This document shows positions 25,564-34,417 of a stretch of 64,000 nucleotides of DNA, one piece after another. Each line of letters opens with the position of its first letter. The first letter of the stretch is position 1. A program made the translations under genes and the position numbers. The notes below the pieces were generated by a model, which did no database searches, was not told the DNA's origin, and saw nothing but the letters and a program-made list of their open reading frames with translations. This DNA is from Planomonospora sp. ID67723 (GTDB taxonomy: Bacteria > Actinomycetota > Actinomycetes > Streptosporangiales > Streptosporangiaceae): NCBI RefSeq assembly GCF_015711605.1, contig NZ_JABTEZ010000007.1:62001-126000 (forward strand). Direction: 5' to 3'.

Positions 25564-26472
25564 ATGGGGCGACGACCTCCGGCGGACGGCGGCCTGACCG
25601 ACGGACCGGCACCGCTGCGGAGCCCGCGGCCGAGGCGTCGCCTGCGCGGACCCGCCGGGACGCTCGCCGTACTCGTCGTGGCGGCTGTCGCTCTCGCCCC
25701 CGCCGCCGCCTGCGCAGCCCCGGCCGGGACGCGGGCGATGTGGCTGTGGCAGAAGGCCGACCCCGCCGCCGTGGTGCGGTGGGCCACCGCCCAGAAGGTG
25801 AGCGAGATCTTCGCCTACGTGCCGCCGAAGCTCAGCGGGAGCGAGCGCACCCGCCTGGCCAAGCTGAAGAAGGGCGCCGACGCCGCCGGGATCAGGCTGG
25901 CCGCCCTCGGCGGCACCCCCGAGTGGGCCTTCGACCACGCCGCCGCGCTGGCCTGGCAGCGCACCGCCATGGGCACCGGGCTGTTCCACGCCGCCCACGT
26001 CGACGTGGAGCCGTACCACCTGCCCGCCTGGAAGACCGACCAGGCGGGGACCGCCGCGTCCTTCGCCGCGCTCCTGGCCAAGCTGCGCGACGCCGACCCC
26101 CGGCCGCTCGAGGCCGACGTGCCGTTCTGGTACCACACCGTCCCGTCCGGCACCCGCACCCTGGCCGACGAGGTCCTGGCCCGCGTCGACGCGGTGACCG
26201 TCATGTCCTACCGCGACACCGCCACCGGCACCGGCTCGATCATGGAGATCTCCGCCGACATGCTGCGCCGCGGCGAACAGGCCGGCCGCCCGGTACGGCT
26301 CGGCGCCGAGACCCTCGATCTCCCCGACTGCCCGCACTGCACCTTCTACGGGCAGAGCCGCCAGGCCCTGACCGCCGCGCTGGCCGAAGTCGACGCCGCC
26401 GCCGCGGCCTATCCCGCCTACGCCGGCATCGCCGTCCACGACTACGCCGCCTGGACCGCCCTCCGCCCCTGA
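25564..26472 (+). CDS. Secreted protein, probable TIM-barrel fold, unknown function
   Basis: 302 residues. A long basic start and hydrophobic segment to about residue 52 (LAVLVVAAVALAPAAACAAPAG) form a signal peptide. The mature part (GTRAMWLWQKADPAAVVRWATAQKVSEIFAYVP, AAHVDVEPYHLPAW, DAVTVMSYRDTATG, YAGIAVHDYAAW) alternates strands and helices, with acidic residues at strand ends, as in glycosidase-like barrels. No named family is recognised. ATG 25564 has GGAG eight bases upstream. 79 bases after the peptidase gene and perhaps cotranscribed. Confidence 0.65.
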   Translation: MGRRPPADGGLTDGPAPLRSPRPRRRLRGPAGTLAVLVVAAVALAPAAACAAPAGTRAMWLWQKADPAAVVRWATAQKVSEIFAYVPPKLSGSERTRLAKLKKGADAAGIRLAALGGTPEWAFDHAAALAWQRTAMGTGLFHAAHVDVEPYHLPAWKTDQAGTAASFAALLAKLRDADPRPLEADVPFWYHTVPSGTRTLADEVLARVDAVTVMSYRDTATGTGSIMEISADMLRRGEQAGRPVRLGAETLDLPDCPHCTFYGQSRQALTAALAEVDAAAAAYPAYAGIAVHDYAAWTALRP

Positions 26473-26531
26473 TCCGCCGTTCTCCCGGTGGCCGTCATGC
26501 GGTGCCGTACAGCTCAAGGATCATGTGATGA

Positions 26532-26777
26532 TCATGGCCATTCGAGGCGGATGAGGTACACCTCGCGCTGCTCGTCCATAACCACATACGTCGCCAGGCC
26601 GCGCTCGCCGAAGGCGTGGGTGAGCATGTTCGCCTTGGGATTGGCCGGGTTGTACGGCTGACCGCTCCAGGGCGCCACCTGCAGCAGCGTGAACAGCTCC
26701 GCGAGAGGACGGAGCGCTTCCTACGGAATCGCGGCGATCTGCTCTTCGGCGATCGGGTCGGTAATGACCTTGTACAC
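26532..26777 (-). pseudogene. RelE-like toxin broken by an in-frame stop
   Basis: From GTG 26777 the frame reads VYKVITDPIAEEQIAAIP, then TAG at codon 19 (26721-26723), then continues in the same frame to a stop at 26532 with good RelE/ParE-like sequence (LRPLAELFTLLQVAPWSG, HAFGERGLATYVVMDEQREVYLIRLEWP). Read through, it would be an 81-residue toxin of normal length. It begins one base after the stop of the DUF6247 gene, the usual antitoxin-toxin order. A point mutation has silenced it, unless the stop is a sequencing error. Confidence 0.75.
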
Positions 26778-27110
26778 CTACAGGTCGACCCCTCGCGCAG
26801 CGAGAAGCTCACGCCACGGCTTCCCCTGCGGGACCGGCTCACCTGCGATGATCTGCTCGGCCCGGGCATGCATCCGGCGGCGCCCTTCGGGATCCTTCAC
26901 CGAGTCGCACGCGGATATCCACCAGCGGTGCAGGAAAGCGTTCAGCACGCCGAGATCCAAACTGACCCGGACCTCGTCCAGCACGGCCTTCAGTCCGGCG
27001 TCGAACGCTTCACGGTCCTGCGGCGTGACCAGCGCGGCACGGATGGCCCGCAGGCTCTTCTCCGGTGCGGAGGGACTGAAGGGCGAAAGGTCTTGCGGCT
27101 GCGCAGTCAT
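26778..27110 (-). CDS. DUF6247-type protein, likely antitoxin partner
   Basis: 110 residues (MTAQPQDLSPFSPSAPEKSLRAIRAALVTPQDREAFDAGLKAVLDEVRVSLDLGVLNAFLHRWW...). Alpha-helical protein of an actinobacterial family (DUF6247, from memory) commonly encoded before RelE-like toxins. The adjacent toxin here is interrupted, so this antitoxin may be free of constraint. Confidence 0.65.
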   Translation of the reverse strand: MTAQPQDLSPFSPSAPEKSLRAIRAALVTPQDREAFDAGLKAVLDEVRVSLDLGVLNAFLHRWWISACDSVKDPEGRRRMHARAEQIIAGEPVPQGKPWRELLAARGVDL

Positions 27111-27230
27111 GCTGAACGACTCCTCTCCCTGCCCGAGAGCCTACAGAGCACAACCGACGAATTCATGCCTTCGGGGCCGACACCACCGTCCATGACCACA
27201 CCGCCTGGACCTCCTTGCACGTCTGAGTCG

Positions 27231-27857
27231 TCACAGCGTGATCCGGTCGGATCGGATCGCGCGGTCTCCCGGGATGACGATCGGGTCCGCGACCTCCACC
27301 ACCCGTCCGCGGGAGTACATGAGCCGGGTGATGGAGAACACCGGGACTCCGGCGCCGATGCCGAGCCGTGACGACTCCTCCGGGATGGGCATGCGGATCG
27401 CGGTCTCCTCGGTGATGTCGTCGACCTCGATGCCGAGCGTGCGGAGCTGGCCGATGTTCCCGCCCGGCCACGGCTCGTTGTGCGGGTCGGCCACCGGCGT
27501 CCCCTCGACGTCGGCGGCGAGCAGGCAGGAACGGGACATCTGGCTCGGGACGTCCTGGGAGTAGAAGACGAACCGGCGCTCCAGGATCCGCGTCCCGGGT
27601 TCGACACCGAACAGACCGGCCAGACGCTCGTCGGCCTCGGTCCATCGGAATGCCTTGTCGAGGCGGTACTCGCTCCAGGTGATGCCCTGATCGGCGGTGA
27701 AGCTGGTCCGGGGTGTGTCCTGCGGCCCGGCGTCGGCCCGATAGCGGTCCATCGAGATGCGCCGTACAGGTGGACGGGCTCGCACATAAGTGCCGGATCC
27801 CTGCCGGGACTCGACCAGGCCCTCGTTGCGGAGCACGTCGAGCGCGCGGCGGATCAG
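27231..27857 (-). pseudogene. GntR/UTRA regulator missing its N-terminal DNA-binding half
   Basis: The C-terminal UTRA ligand domain is intact (ERRFVFYSQDVPSQMSRSCLL, ITEETAIRMPIPEESSRLGI, YSRGRVVEVADPIVIPGDR), as is the end of the winged helix (RRALDVLRNEGLVESRQGSGTYVR). The first 45 or so residues of the GntR helix-turn-helix are absent. Sequence before about 27857 is instead a plus-strand antitoxin-like fragment. The open frame continues to 27935 but without family similarity. A deletion or recombination joined two unrelated genes; it probably no longer binds DNA. Confidence 0.65.
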
Positions 27858-27990
27858 GATCTCGCCGACGCGGCCCGGGCTTCCGGCAACACCTCGGCCT
27901 ACATCGCCGATGCCCTGCGCGAGCAGCATGCTCACGATGCAGGGAACAGGTCGTTCGCCGAGACCTCGCGCGACCCTGAAACGGCCCCCG
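27858..27990 (+). pseudogene. Antitoxin-like C-terminal fragment
   Basis: Plus-strand frame reads LADAARASGNTSAYIADALREQ and continues through HAHD, which resembles the middle of actinobacterial VapB/RHH-type antitoxins (the intact VapB at 28.9 kb has GGNMSAYILDAVRARVDKD). No start codon or N-terminal strand precedes it; it abuts the truncated GntR gene tail to base. Likely a remnant. Confidence 0.4.
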
Positions 27991-28017
27991 ATCTTCAGAT
28001 CGTGGGATGGAATCTGA

Positions 28018-28290
28018 ATGACCGTCTACAGCTTCGAGGTGAACTTCACGGCACCGGCCGGTGAAGTGGTGATCGACACGCTGTACGAGGCCGGATGGGA
28101 CGATGCCACGGTCTCACTCGACCCGCACACGGGCGGGGTGGGGATCGCCGTCTTCGACCGGGAGGCCACCACCGCTGCGGAGGCGATCGCCTCCGCGATC
28201 ATTCAGGGACGGGCGGCCGGGGTCGAGGTGACCAGGGTGAATGAGGATCTCGTGGCTCTTTCCGAGACCAGCGTGGATCCGGCGGGCTGA
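28018..28290 (+). CDS. Conserved hypothetical protein, possibly a TA or defence accessory
   Basis: 90 residues (MTVYSFEVNFTAPAGEVVIDTLYEAGWDDATVSLDPHTGGVGIAVFDREATTAAEAIASAIIQGRAAGVEVTRV). The pattern of two beta-alpha units with FxV, LYEAGxDDAT and FDREAxxAxxAIxSAI is a recurring small family I know only as uncharacterised. ATG 28018 has GGATGG upstream. Flanked by toxin-antitoxin genes. Confidence 0.6.
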   Translation: MTVYSFEVNFTAPAGEVVIDTLYEAGWDDATVSLDPHTGGVGIAVFDREATTAAEAIASAIIQGRAAGVEVTRVNEDLVALSETSVDPAG

Positions 28291-28336
28291 GCTGACGGAT
28301 CAGGCCCTGGCCTTGGAGACCGGGCAACCCTTGAGG

Positions 28337-28765
28337 TCAGCGCCAGCCGGTCGGCAGGCCGGGGACCACTTTCCGGTACACCTCGGGATGCTCGGTCACG
28401 ATCGCCCAGTCGTAGAGGGGATCGCTCTGGTTGCGGCGCTCGACGGTGGCCCACAGCGCGTGACCCATCGACAGATCGTCGACTCCGGTGAGCTGGCAGA
28501 CTGTGCCGATGTCTCGTGCGGACACCCGACTGACGTCATCGAACAACTCAGGCGCGCTGAGAACAGAGACCAAACCGATCAGACGTTCCCGCGCCGGGCC
28601 GGGTACGGCCTCGCGGTAGGCCTGGGTCAGCACGAGGGCCGGAACCACGATCGGGCGTTCGGTCTCCAGTGCCATACCGATCATGGCAGCGGTGTAGACG
28701 TCACCGGACAGATGGAGCCGGACGGTGCTGGCGTCCAGAACCAGGCCTCGGCCCAGAACGCTCAC
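28337..28765 (-). CDS. PIN-domain toxin, VapC-like
   Basis: 142 residues. LVLDASTVRLHL near the start places the first acidic ligand of a PIN ribonuclease; later acidic residues (ARDIGTVCQLTGVDDLSMGHALW, YDWAIVTEHPEVYR) could complete the metal site. Starts at GTG 28765, overlapping the antitoxin stop by four bases. Cleaves RNA in family members; target unknown. Confidence 0.75.
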   Translation of the reverse strand: MSVLGRGLVLDASTVRLHLSGDVYTAAMIGMALETERPIVVPALVLTQAYREAVPGPARERLIGLVSVLSAPELFDDVSRVSARDIGTVCQLTGVDDLSMGHALWATVERRNQSDPLYDWAIVTEHPEVYRKVVPGLPTGWR

Positions 28766-28998
28766 GCCGACTCGGGCAACTGGAGGAAGGAGCGGATGCG
28801 CGCCACCGCCGCCTGGTCTTCCTCGCTGTCGCTGAGGTGTGGCTTGCCACCGATGCTGGCGTGATAGGCGCGCACCTTCAGGTCCTTGTCCACGCGAGCA
28901 CGTACAGCGTCCAGGATGTAGGCGGACATGTTGCCGCCGGCGAGCTCGCGCACGTGCGCCTCAAGGTCCTCAGGTATCGCGACACTGATTCGGTTCAT
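28762..28998 (-). CDS. Ribbon-helix-helix antitoxin, VapB-like
   Basis: 78 residues: N-terminal beta strand RISVAIPEDL, then helices (HVRELAGGNMSAYILDAVRARVD), then a toxin-binding tail. Coupled to the PIN toxin. A perfect palindrome GTATGCATAC stands 15 bases upstream, a likely operator for self-repression. Confidence 0.78.
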   Translation of the reverse strand: MNRISVAIPEDLEAHVRELAGGNMSAYILDAVRARVDKDLKVRAYHASIGGKPHLSDSEEDQAAVARIRSFLQLPESA

Positions 28999-29012
28999 AC
29001 ATTCAACATACG

Positions 29013-29022
29013 GTATGCATAC
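29013..29022. promoter_or_regulatory. Palindrome GTATGCATAC, candidate VapB operator
   Basis: Ten-base perfect palindrome 15 bases upstream of the vapB-like start, in an AT-rich patch that also holds the likely promoter. Confidence 0.5.
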
Positions 29023-29173
29023 TGATCATGTCAGGGTTTCTCCCGCCTCTTGGCCTCGCATGTCACCGAGCTGGGCAGCACTCTCAGGGTCGACGATGCC
29101 CCCTGTGTCCGCGACGATGTGGGCCGCAACGGTGATCCGACCGGGGACGGTCCAACGCGAATCGGGGTACGGC

Positions 29174-30268
29174 ATGGATGCCATGACCGAGCGGGCGTAC
29201 GAGCTGGCGGCGGCGGGGCGGTTGCCCGCTTTCGTCTACGACCTGGCGGGGCTGGACGAGCACGTGGCGGCCGTACGGCGGGCGCTGGGCGGCGTCGAGC
29301 TGTACTACGCGGTCAAGGCCAATCCCGACCCCGAGCTGCTGCGCGTGCTGGCCCGGCAGGTGGACGGCTTCGAGGTGGCCTCGGGCGGGGAGCTGGCGCA
29401 CGTGCGGGCACTGTTCCCGGACATGCCGGTCGCGCTGGGCGGGCCGGGCAAGACCGACGCGGAACTGGCCTCGGCGGTGCACCGGCTGCACGTGGAGAGC
29501 CCCGGCGAGCTGGAGCGGCTGCTCGCCTCCGGCCGCCGGGCCGACGTGCTGCTCCGGGTCAACCTGGAGGTCCCCGTCGAGGGCGCGTCGCTGGCGATGG
29601 GCGGCGGGGCGACCCCGTTCGGCATGGATCCGGCCGGCGTCGCCGCGTGCGCGGGGCTGCTCGCCGGGCAGGATCGGGTACGGCTGCGCGGCGTGCACGC
29701 CCATCTGGCCAGCGGCCTGGACGCGCAGCAGCTCCTGGAGCTGGCGGAGGCGGTGCTGGACTACGCGCGGGGGATCGGGGCCACCGAGATCAACCTCGGC
29801 GGGGGCATGGCCGTCTCCTACGACGATCCCGAGGCGCGGTTCGACTGGATCGCGTACGGCGAGGGCCTGGCCAAGCTGCGCCGCGAGGGGGAGACGCTCC
29901 GGGTGGAGCCGGGCCGGTCCCTGACCGTCTACTGCGGGCGGTACGCGACCCGGGTGATCGACGTCAAGCGCGTGCACGGCGAACTGTTCGCGATCGTCGC
30001 GGGCGGCACCCACCACCTGCGGACCCCGGCGACCAAGGGACACGACCAGCCGGTCGTCCCCGGCCGGGCCGGGGAGCCGGTCACGATCGCCGGGCAGCTC
30101 TGCACCCCGAAGGACCTGCTGGCCAGGAGGGTGCCGGTCGCGCTGGAGCGCGGTGACGTCGTGGAATTCGCGATGGCCGGGGCCTATGCCTGGAACATCT
30201 CCCACCACGACTTCCTGATGCATCCGCACCCGGAGTTCTCCTACCTGGGGAGGCGTCCGGGGGAATGA
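29174..30268 (+). CDS. Type III PLP-dependent decarboxylase (DapDC/ODC family)
   Basis: 364 residues. YYAVKANPDPELLRVLARQVDGFEVASGGEL holds the PLP-binding lysine; GVHAHLASGLDAQQLLELAEAV and NLGGGMAVSYDD are family blocks, and GQLCTPKDLLA holds the C-terminal Cys-x-x-x-Asp contributed across the dimer. The fold matches diaminopimelate, ornithine and siderophore-pathway (SbnH-like) decarboxylases. Stand-alone setting argues against lysine biosynthesis; no siderophore synthetase is nearby. Start could be ATG 29174 or 29183. Confidence 0.82.
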   Translation: MDAMTERAYELAAAGRLPAFVYDLAGLDEHVAAVRRALGGVELYYAVKANPDPELLRVLARQVDGFEVASGGELAHVRALFPDMPVALGGPGKTDAELASAVHRLHVESPGELERLLASGRRADVLLRVNLEVPVEGASLAMGGGATPFGMDPAGVAACAGLLAGQDRVRLRGVHAHLASGLDAQQLLELAEAVLDYARGIGATEINLGGGMAVSYDDPEARFDWIAYGEGLAKLRREGETLRVEPGRSLTVYCGRYATRVIDVKRVHGELFAIVAGGTHHLRTPATKGHDQPVVPGRAGEPVTIAGQLCTPKDLLARRVPVALERGDVVEFAMAGAYAWNISHHDFLMHPHPEFSYLGRRPGE

Positions 30269-30356
30269 GAGAACCCGGCGGGGGAGCGCACCCCCGAGGC
30301 GCGCTGGGGGGCCTGCTCCGCCGCCGGGCGGCCGCCGTCGACCGGCGGGGAGTGCG

Positions 30357-30992
30357 TCAGACCGCGGGGTCGGCCGGGTCGGTCGGCTCGGCCGGGTCCG
30401 TGGGCTCAGCGGGGTCGGTCGGCTCGGCCGGGTCCGTGGGCTCAGCGGGGTCCGTGGGCTCAGCGGGGTCCGTGGGCTCGGCCGGGTCGGTCGGCTCGGC
30501 CGGCTCCTCGGGCTCGGGCTCGGGGTCGTGGGCGTTGACGTGAGCGGCCGCGTAACCGGTCACGCTCTTGACACCGTTCGCGGTGACCACGTCATCGACG
30601 GCCAGGAGGTCGAAGCCGCCCTTGACGTCGTCCTTCACGATCTTGGTGGTGGCGGTCACGCGGATGACGATGTCCGTTCCGCGTGCGAGCTTGGAGCCGC
30701 TGGTCACGTCCATGGTGATGGTGCGGGCCGTGGCGTCCACCGCGGTGACCGTGCCGACCGCGGCGAAGGGCTGCACGGCCTTGGCCCGGGCGGCGGCGGC
30801 CTTGGCCTTGGCGGCGGCGGCGGCCTTGGCGAGGGCGGCGGCCTTGGCCTTGGCGGCGGCGGCCTTGGTGGTCGCCGCCTTCGTGGTCTTGCTCTTCGGA
30901 GCGGCGTTCGCGGTGCCTGCGGCCACGGGCACGCTCACGGTCACCGCGGCGGCCAGCAGCAGCGCGGTCCAGCTCTTCCTGATGTTCGACAC
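30357..30992 (-). CDS. Secreted repeat protein in the flagellar-type regulon
   Basis: 211 residues from GTG 30992 with GAGGACG upstream. A signal peptide ending GTANA-APK is followed by a Lys/Ala-rich helix (TTKAATTKAAAAKAKAAALAKAA), a small beta domain (VGTVTAVDATARTITMDV ... TKIVKDDVKGGFDLLAVDDVVTANGV) like DUF5666/OB folds, and an acidic tail with about eight EPTDPA repeats. A sigma-28-type promoter lies at 31031-31060. The polycationic stretch and polyanionic proline-rich tail suggest a wall- or matrix-binding surface protein. Function unknown. Confidence 0.75.
   Translation of the reverse strand: MSNIRKSWTALLLAAAVTVSVPVAAGTANAAPKSKTTKAATTKAAAAKAKAAALAKAAAAAKAKAAAARAKAVQPFAAVGTVTAVDATARTITMDVTSGSKLARGTDIVIRVTATTKIVKDDVKGGFDLLAVDDVVTANGVKSVTGYAAAHVNAHDPEPEPEEPAEPTDPAEPTDPAEPTDPAEPTDPAEPTDPAEPTDPAEPTDPADPAV
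30361..30515. repeat. 18-base tandem repeats encoding EPTDPA
   Basis: About eight imperfect units (GGGTCGGTCGGCTCGGCC and variants with CCGTGGGCTCAGCG) at the 3' end of the secreted protein gene. Unit length divisible by three means copy number can change without frameshift. Confidence 0.85.
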
Positions 30993-31030
30993 AACGTCCT
31001 CTTTCGGCTACCGATAGCGACTACATGATG

Positions 31031-31060
31031 CCGATCGGCACGAGGAAGGACCGCTTGAGG
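31031..31060 (-). promoter_or_regulatory. Sigma-28-type promoter of the secreted repeat protein
   Basis: CCTCA, 16 bases, GCCGATCGG on the minus strand, about 38 bases before the GTG start. Confidence 0.72.
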
Positions 31061-31149
31061 GAAAAACCGAAAAACACCGCTCTCGCTCCGTTCCCGCACC
31101 TCGTACGGCATGCGGGCGCCGTACGAGACGGGGACGGCCGGAGCGGTGA

Positions 31150-32019
31150 TCAGTCGAAGACGGGCAGGCCGAGCACGGACAGGCAGGGGTCGAGCAGCCG
31201 CTCCAGCAGGGCCGCCTCCAGCAGGTCGGCGACGGTGAGGGCGTGCACGGCCCCGCTGAGCAGGTTCCACACGCCGCCGGCGCGCTCTGCCACCGGGATC
31301 CCCGCGGCGTCGACGGCCTGGACGAGCTCGAACTGGGCGGTCGCCGCGGCACGGACGCGGTCCGACATGTGCACCGCCCACGAGGCGCCGTGCACCGCCT
31401 GCGACCAGGCGTTGGTCTCGGGGCGGGCCCGGTCGGCGAGAGCGGACAGGCGCTCCACCTCGGAGGCACCGAGCGTCTCCACCCGGCGGCACAGCGCCAT
31501 GACCGCCTCGTGCTGGGGGCCGGTGTCGACCGGCCGGTCCACCAGGTCGCGGATGCCGCCGAGCCAGCCCACGGCCAGCCGGCGCCGGGTGTCGGCCGGG
31601 AGCAGCTCGCGCAGATAGGTGGCCATCACCGCGTCGCAGACGACCGACGTCGCGCGGGCCGCCACGTCGTCCTGGCGGCGGACGCCGTCCTCCTCGCGCC
31701 AGGTCCAGCCGAGCACGTCGTGCCGGATGCAGTGCAGCAGCGCGTCGGGGGTGCCGATGGGGGCGCGCTCCAGCAGCGCGAGCGCACCGTCGGGGTCCTG
31801 CTGGGACAGGCCTCGGACGGTCGGGCGCAGGACGGTCGCGGCGTGGATGTCCTGCCAGAGCTGGGCGCGGACTTCGTCACCGGGCAGCCTGCGGGCCAGC
31901 GCCACGAGGTCGCCGGAGTCGAGGCGGAGGGCGCGGGAAAGCACGGCGGCGGTTGCCGCTCCGCCATCCAGCCGCGTCAGGTCGAAACCGAGGACGGGGG
32001 CACTGACCAGGGAATACAT
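31150..32019 (-). CDS. Hypothetical protein, helical
   Basis: 289 residues from ATG 32019 (MYSLVSAPVLGFDLTRLDGGAATAAVLSRAL...), with AGGTG upstream. Largely alpha-helical, no membrane segment, no motif recognised (WLGGIRDLVDRPVDTGPQHEAVMALCRRVETLG). The 120 bases before it are unusually AT-rich for this genome and contain GGTAA/TTACC inverted repeats, so it has its own regulated promoter and may be a newcomer. Function not assigned. Confidence 0.6.
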   Translation of the reverse strand: MYSLVSAPVLGFDLTRLDGGAATAAVLSRALRLDSGDLVALARRLPGDEVRAQLWQDIHAATVLRPTVRGLSQQDPDGALALLERAPIGTPDALLHCIRHDVLGWTWREEDGVRRQDDVAARATSVVCDAVMATYLRELLPADTRRRLAVGWLGGIRDLVDRPVDTGPQHEAVMALCRRVETLGASEVERLSALADRARPETNAWSQAVHGASWAVHMSDRVRAAATAQFELVQAVDAAGIPVAERAGGVWNLLSGAVHALTVADLLEAALLERLLDPCLSVLGLPVFD

Positions 32020-32115
32020 GCAAGCAGTGTTACACCTGGTAAGGCTTTGCACCCAACTGATCACGGTTTTTATTACCAATTATCACAGTGCGTTCTAAGC
32101 ACAACACATTTAGTT

Positions 32116-32136
32116 GGTAAAAATGCGCGTTTTACC
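32116..32136. promoter_or_regulatory. Inverted repeat GGTAAAA-N7-TTTTACC
   Basis: Perfect seven-base arms in the AT-rich region upstream of the hypothetical gene at 31150. Related TTACC/GGTAA elements recur at 32030-32042 and near 32073. Looks like a cluster of repressor half sites. Confidence 0.5.
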
Positions 32137-32205
32137 TGATAAATGGATCAGGCCGCCCGCGGTCATGCCGTGGGCGGCCCTCGTGCCGCGGCCCCGCACC
32201 GGGGT

Positions 32206-32234
32206 CCGCCCCGGCCGCGGTGCGGCCGGGGCGG
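32206..32234 (-). terminator. Terminator hairpin after the chemoreceptor at 32245
   Basis: 13-base perfect stem CCGCCCCGGCCGC / GCGGCCGGGGCGG with a three-base loop; a second weaker hairpin lies at 32152-32178. Confidence 0.75.
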
Positions 32235-32244
32235 AGGGGAGGTG

Positions 32245-33903
32245 TCAGTAGCGGAAGCGGGAGACCAGGTCGTGCAGGCGGGTCGACAGCTCGGCCAGGT
32301 TGGCCGCGGCCCGCTGGCTCTCGGTCACGCCCTCGGCCGTGACGTGCGCGGCGCTGGCCAGCACCGAGATGTTGGTGGCGATGTCGGCACTGCCCTGGGC
32401 GGCGTCGGCGACGTTGCGGTTCATCTCGTTGGTGGTGGCGGTCTGCTCCTCCACCGCGCTGGCGATGGTGAGCTGGTAGTCGTTGATCTTGCCGATGATG
32501 GAGGAGATCTCGGCGATCGCGGCGACCGCGCTCTCGGTGTCGGCCTGGATGGCCTCGACCCGCTTGGAGATGTCCTCGGTGGCCTTGGCGGTCTCCTGGG
32601 CCAGGTCCTTGACCTCCCCGGCGACCACGGCGAAGCCCTTGCCGGCGTCGCCGGCGCGGGCGGCCTCGATGGTGGCGTTGAGCGCCAGCAGGTTGGTCTG
32701 CTCGGCGATCGAGGTGATGACCTTGATCACGGAGCCGATCTCCGCACTGGAGGTGCCCAGCTTGGCGACGGTCTCGTTGGTGGACTCGGCCACCGCCACC
32801 GCCTGGGAGGCGACCTTGGCGCCCTCGTTGGCGTTGTGGGCGATCTCCCGGATGGAGGCGCCCATCTCCTCGCTGCCGGCGGCGACGGTCTGCACGTTCT
32901 GCGAGACCTGTCCGGCGGCGGCGGCGACGTTGCCGGCCTGGGAGGAGGCCTCGTCGGCGGAGGCGGCGATCTGCTCGGAGACCTGCGACAGCTCGCCCGA
33001 GCTCGCCGCCAGGGTGTCGGCGCTGGTGGCCAGGGCCTGGATGGCCTGACGGATGGAGTCGTTGGCCTGGTTGACCGCGATCGCCATCTGGCCGACCTCG
33101 TCGCGGGAGGCGACCTCGACCTTCTGGGTCAGGTCGCCCTTGGCCATTCCGCCCAGCGCGTGCGAGACCGCGCTCAGCGGGCCGGTGATCAGGCGGGAGA
33201 CCAGGAAGGCCACGCCCAGCGCCAGCAGCAGACCGGCGGCGACCAGGATCAGCAGCAGCGTCCGGGCGTCCTCGTACTCGGAGGTCGCCTCCGCGGCGAC
33301 CGTCTTGGCGTCCGCCTCTTCCTGCTCGGCCATCTCCTGCATGTTGGTGTTGAGCCGTTCGGAGGCGGCGGCGAACTGCGACAGCAGCTGGGCGGGGTCG
33401 GCGCTCACGGTGAGCCCGGCCGGCGGTTTCTGCCCCATGAAGACGACGCCGCGGAGGGTCTGGTATGCCTCCCAGCCCTCCTCGAAGTCCGCTACGGCCT
33501 TCTGGACGCCCTCCTGGGAAGCGGCCTTGTCCTTGTACTCCTCGAAGGCGGCGGTGACGTCGTCGGTGCTCTCCAACAGCTTGTCGAGAGTGGCTTTCTT
33601 GAGCGCCGGCTGAGTGACGGCGACATAGCCCGCGCCGACGTCGTACATGCGCGACAACCGGCTGTTCAGCTCGTTGAGGTGGATGAGGCGGCGGACGTTG
33701 CCCTGCTCCATGGCGTGCAGGTCGTTGTTGAGCTCGGCCATGCGGCTCATCGCGACGGTGCTGATGCCGCCGCCCAGGACGGCGACGATGCCGACCGCGG
33801 CGAGGATCTTGGTGTTGATCCGCCGGTCGGCGAACCAGCCCAGCAGCGCGTTGCGGTGAGCGGTCACCGCGGGCCGTACGGGGTCAACATGGTGATCGGT
33901 CAC
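32245..33903 (-). CDS. Methyl-accepting chemotaxis protein (MCP1)
   Basis: 552 residues from GTG 33903 with GGAAAGGA upstream. Membrane segments at about 30-50 and 215-240 enclose a four-helix-bundle type sensor. HAMP follows, then a long signalling coiled coil whose hairpin tip is [39 protein letters not shown]. Ala/Glu-rich methylation heptads are present on both arms. Ligand unknown. Preceded by a sigma-28-type promoter. Confidence 0.95.
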   Translation of the reverse strand: MTDHHVDPVRPAVTAHRNALLGWFADRRINTKILAAVGIVAVLGGGISTVAMSRMAELNNDLHAMEQGNVRRLIHLNELNSRLSRMYDVGAGYVAVTQPALKKATLDKLLESTDDVTAAFEEYKDKAASQEGVQKAVADFEEGWEAYQTLRGVVFMGQKPPAGLTVSADPAQLLSQFAAASERLNTNMQEMAEQEEADAKTVAAEATSEYEDARTLLLILVAAGLLLALGVAFLVSRLITGPLSAVSHALGGMAKGDLTQKVEVASRDEVGQMAIAVNQANDSIRQAIQALATSADTLAASSGELSQVSEQIAASADEASSQAGNVAAAAGQVSQNVQTVAAGSEEMGASIREIAHNANEGAKVASQAVAVAESTNETVAKLGTSSAEIGSVIKVITSIAEQTNLLALNATIEAARAGDAGKGFAVVAGEVKDLAQETAKATEDISKRVEAIQADTESAVAAIAEISSIIGKINDYQLTIASAVEEQTATTNEMNRNVADAAQGSADIATNISVLASAAHVTAEGVTESQRAAANLAELSTRLHDLVSRFRY

Positions 33904-33969
33904 GATCAGGTCCTTTCCAGTGCGAGACCGGTAGCGCTGCGAGGCAACGGAAGATGGATGTCCAAGGTG

Positions 33970-33999
33970 CCCATCGGCCGCGCGGAGCCCGATCTGAGG
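33970..33999 (-). promoter_or_regulatory. Sigma-28-type promoter of MCP1
   Basis: CCTCA, 16 bases, GCCGATGGG on the minus strand, about 65 bases before the start. Confidence 0.8.
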
Positions 34000-34042
34000 C
34001 TGACCCGTGACGACGCCGGATGGCTGCCGGGTCCCGCGGGCG

Positions 34043-34417
34043 TCAGCCGCCCGGAGGAAGCGCCGCGGTCTCCGCCGAGGGGGACCCCGCGGCCGTGAGC
34101 TCCCCGACGGGAGCCTGGGCCGGCGCGTCGGCCCGGTCGGCCACCCGCCTGCCCCCCGTCGGCACCCTGTCCACCGACACGGTCGTGACCCTCCCCGTGA
34201 GGGTGTCCGCGTCGCTCTCCGGTTCGTCCCCGGGCCCGTAGGAGGAGGTGACCCTGTGGAGCACGCCGAGCATGAAGGCGCTCACCACCACGGCCGCCAG
34301 ATACCGCATCAGGGCGGTGGCGATCTCGAGGTCCTCCAGGATGAACGCGTGCCACAGCGCCGGACCGGCGAGGACCAGGGCCATCAGCAGCGTCAGGGGA
34401 TTAGCGAGAAGTACCAT
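34043..34417 (-). CDS. Small membrane protein at the end of the flhA operon
   Basis: 124 residues with two membrane segments (about 5-27 and 37-57) and a hydrophilic Pro/Ala-rich tail. Starts inside the last codons of the PilZ gene (17-base overlap), so translation is coupled. No family recognised; the linkage to flhA-flhF-PilZ suggests a motility role. Confidence 0.65.
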   Translation of the reverse strand: MVLLANPLTLLMALVLAGPALWHAFILEDLEIATALMRYLAAVVVSAFMLGVLHRVTSSYGPGDEPESDADTLTGRVTTVSVDRVPTGGRRVADRADAPAQAPVGELTAAGSPSAETAALPPGG

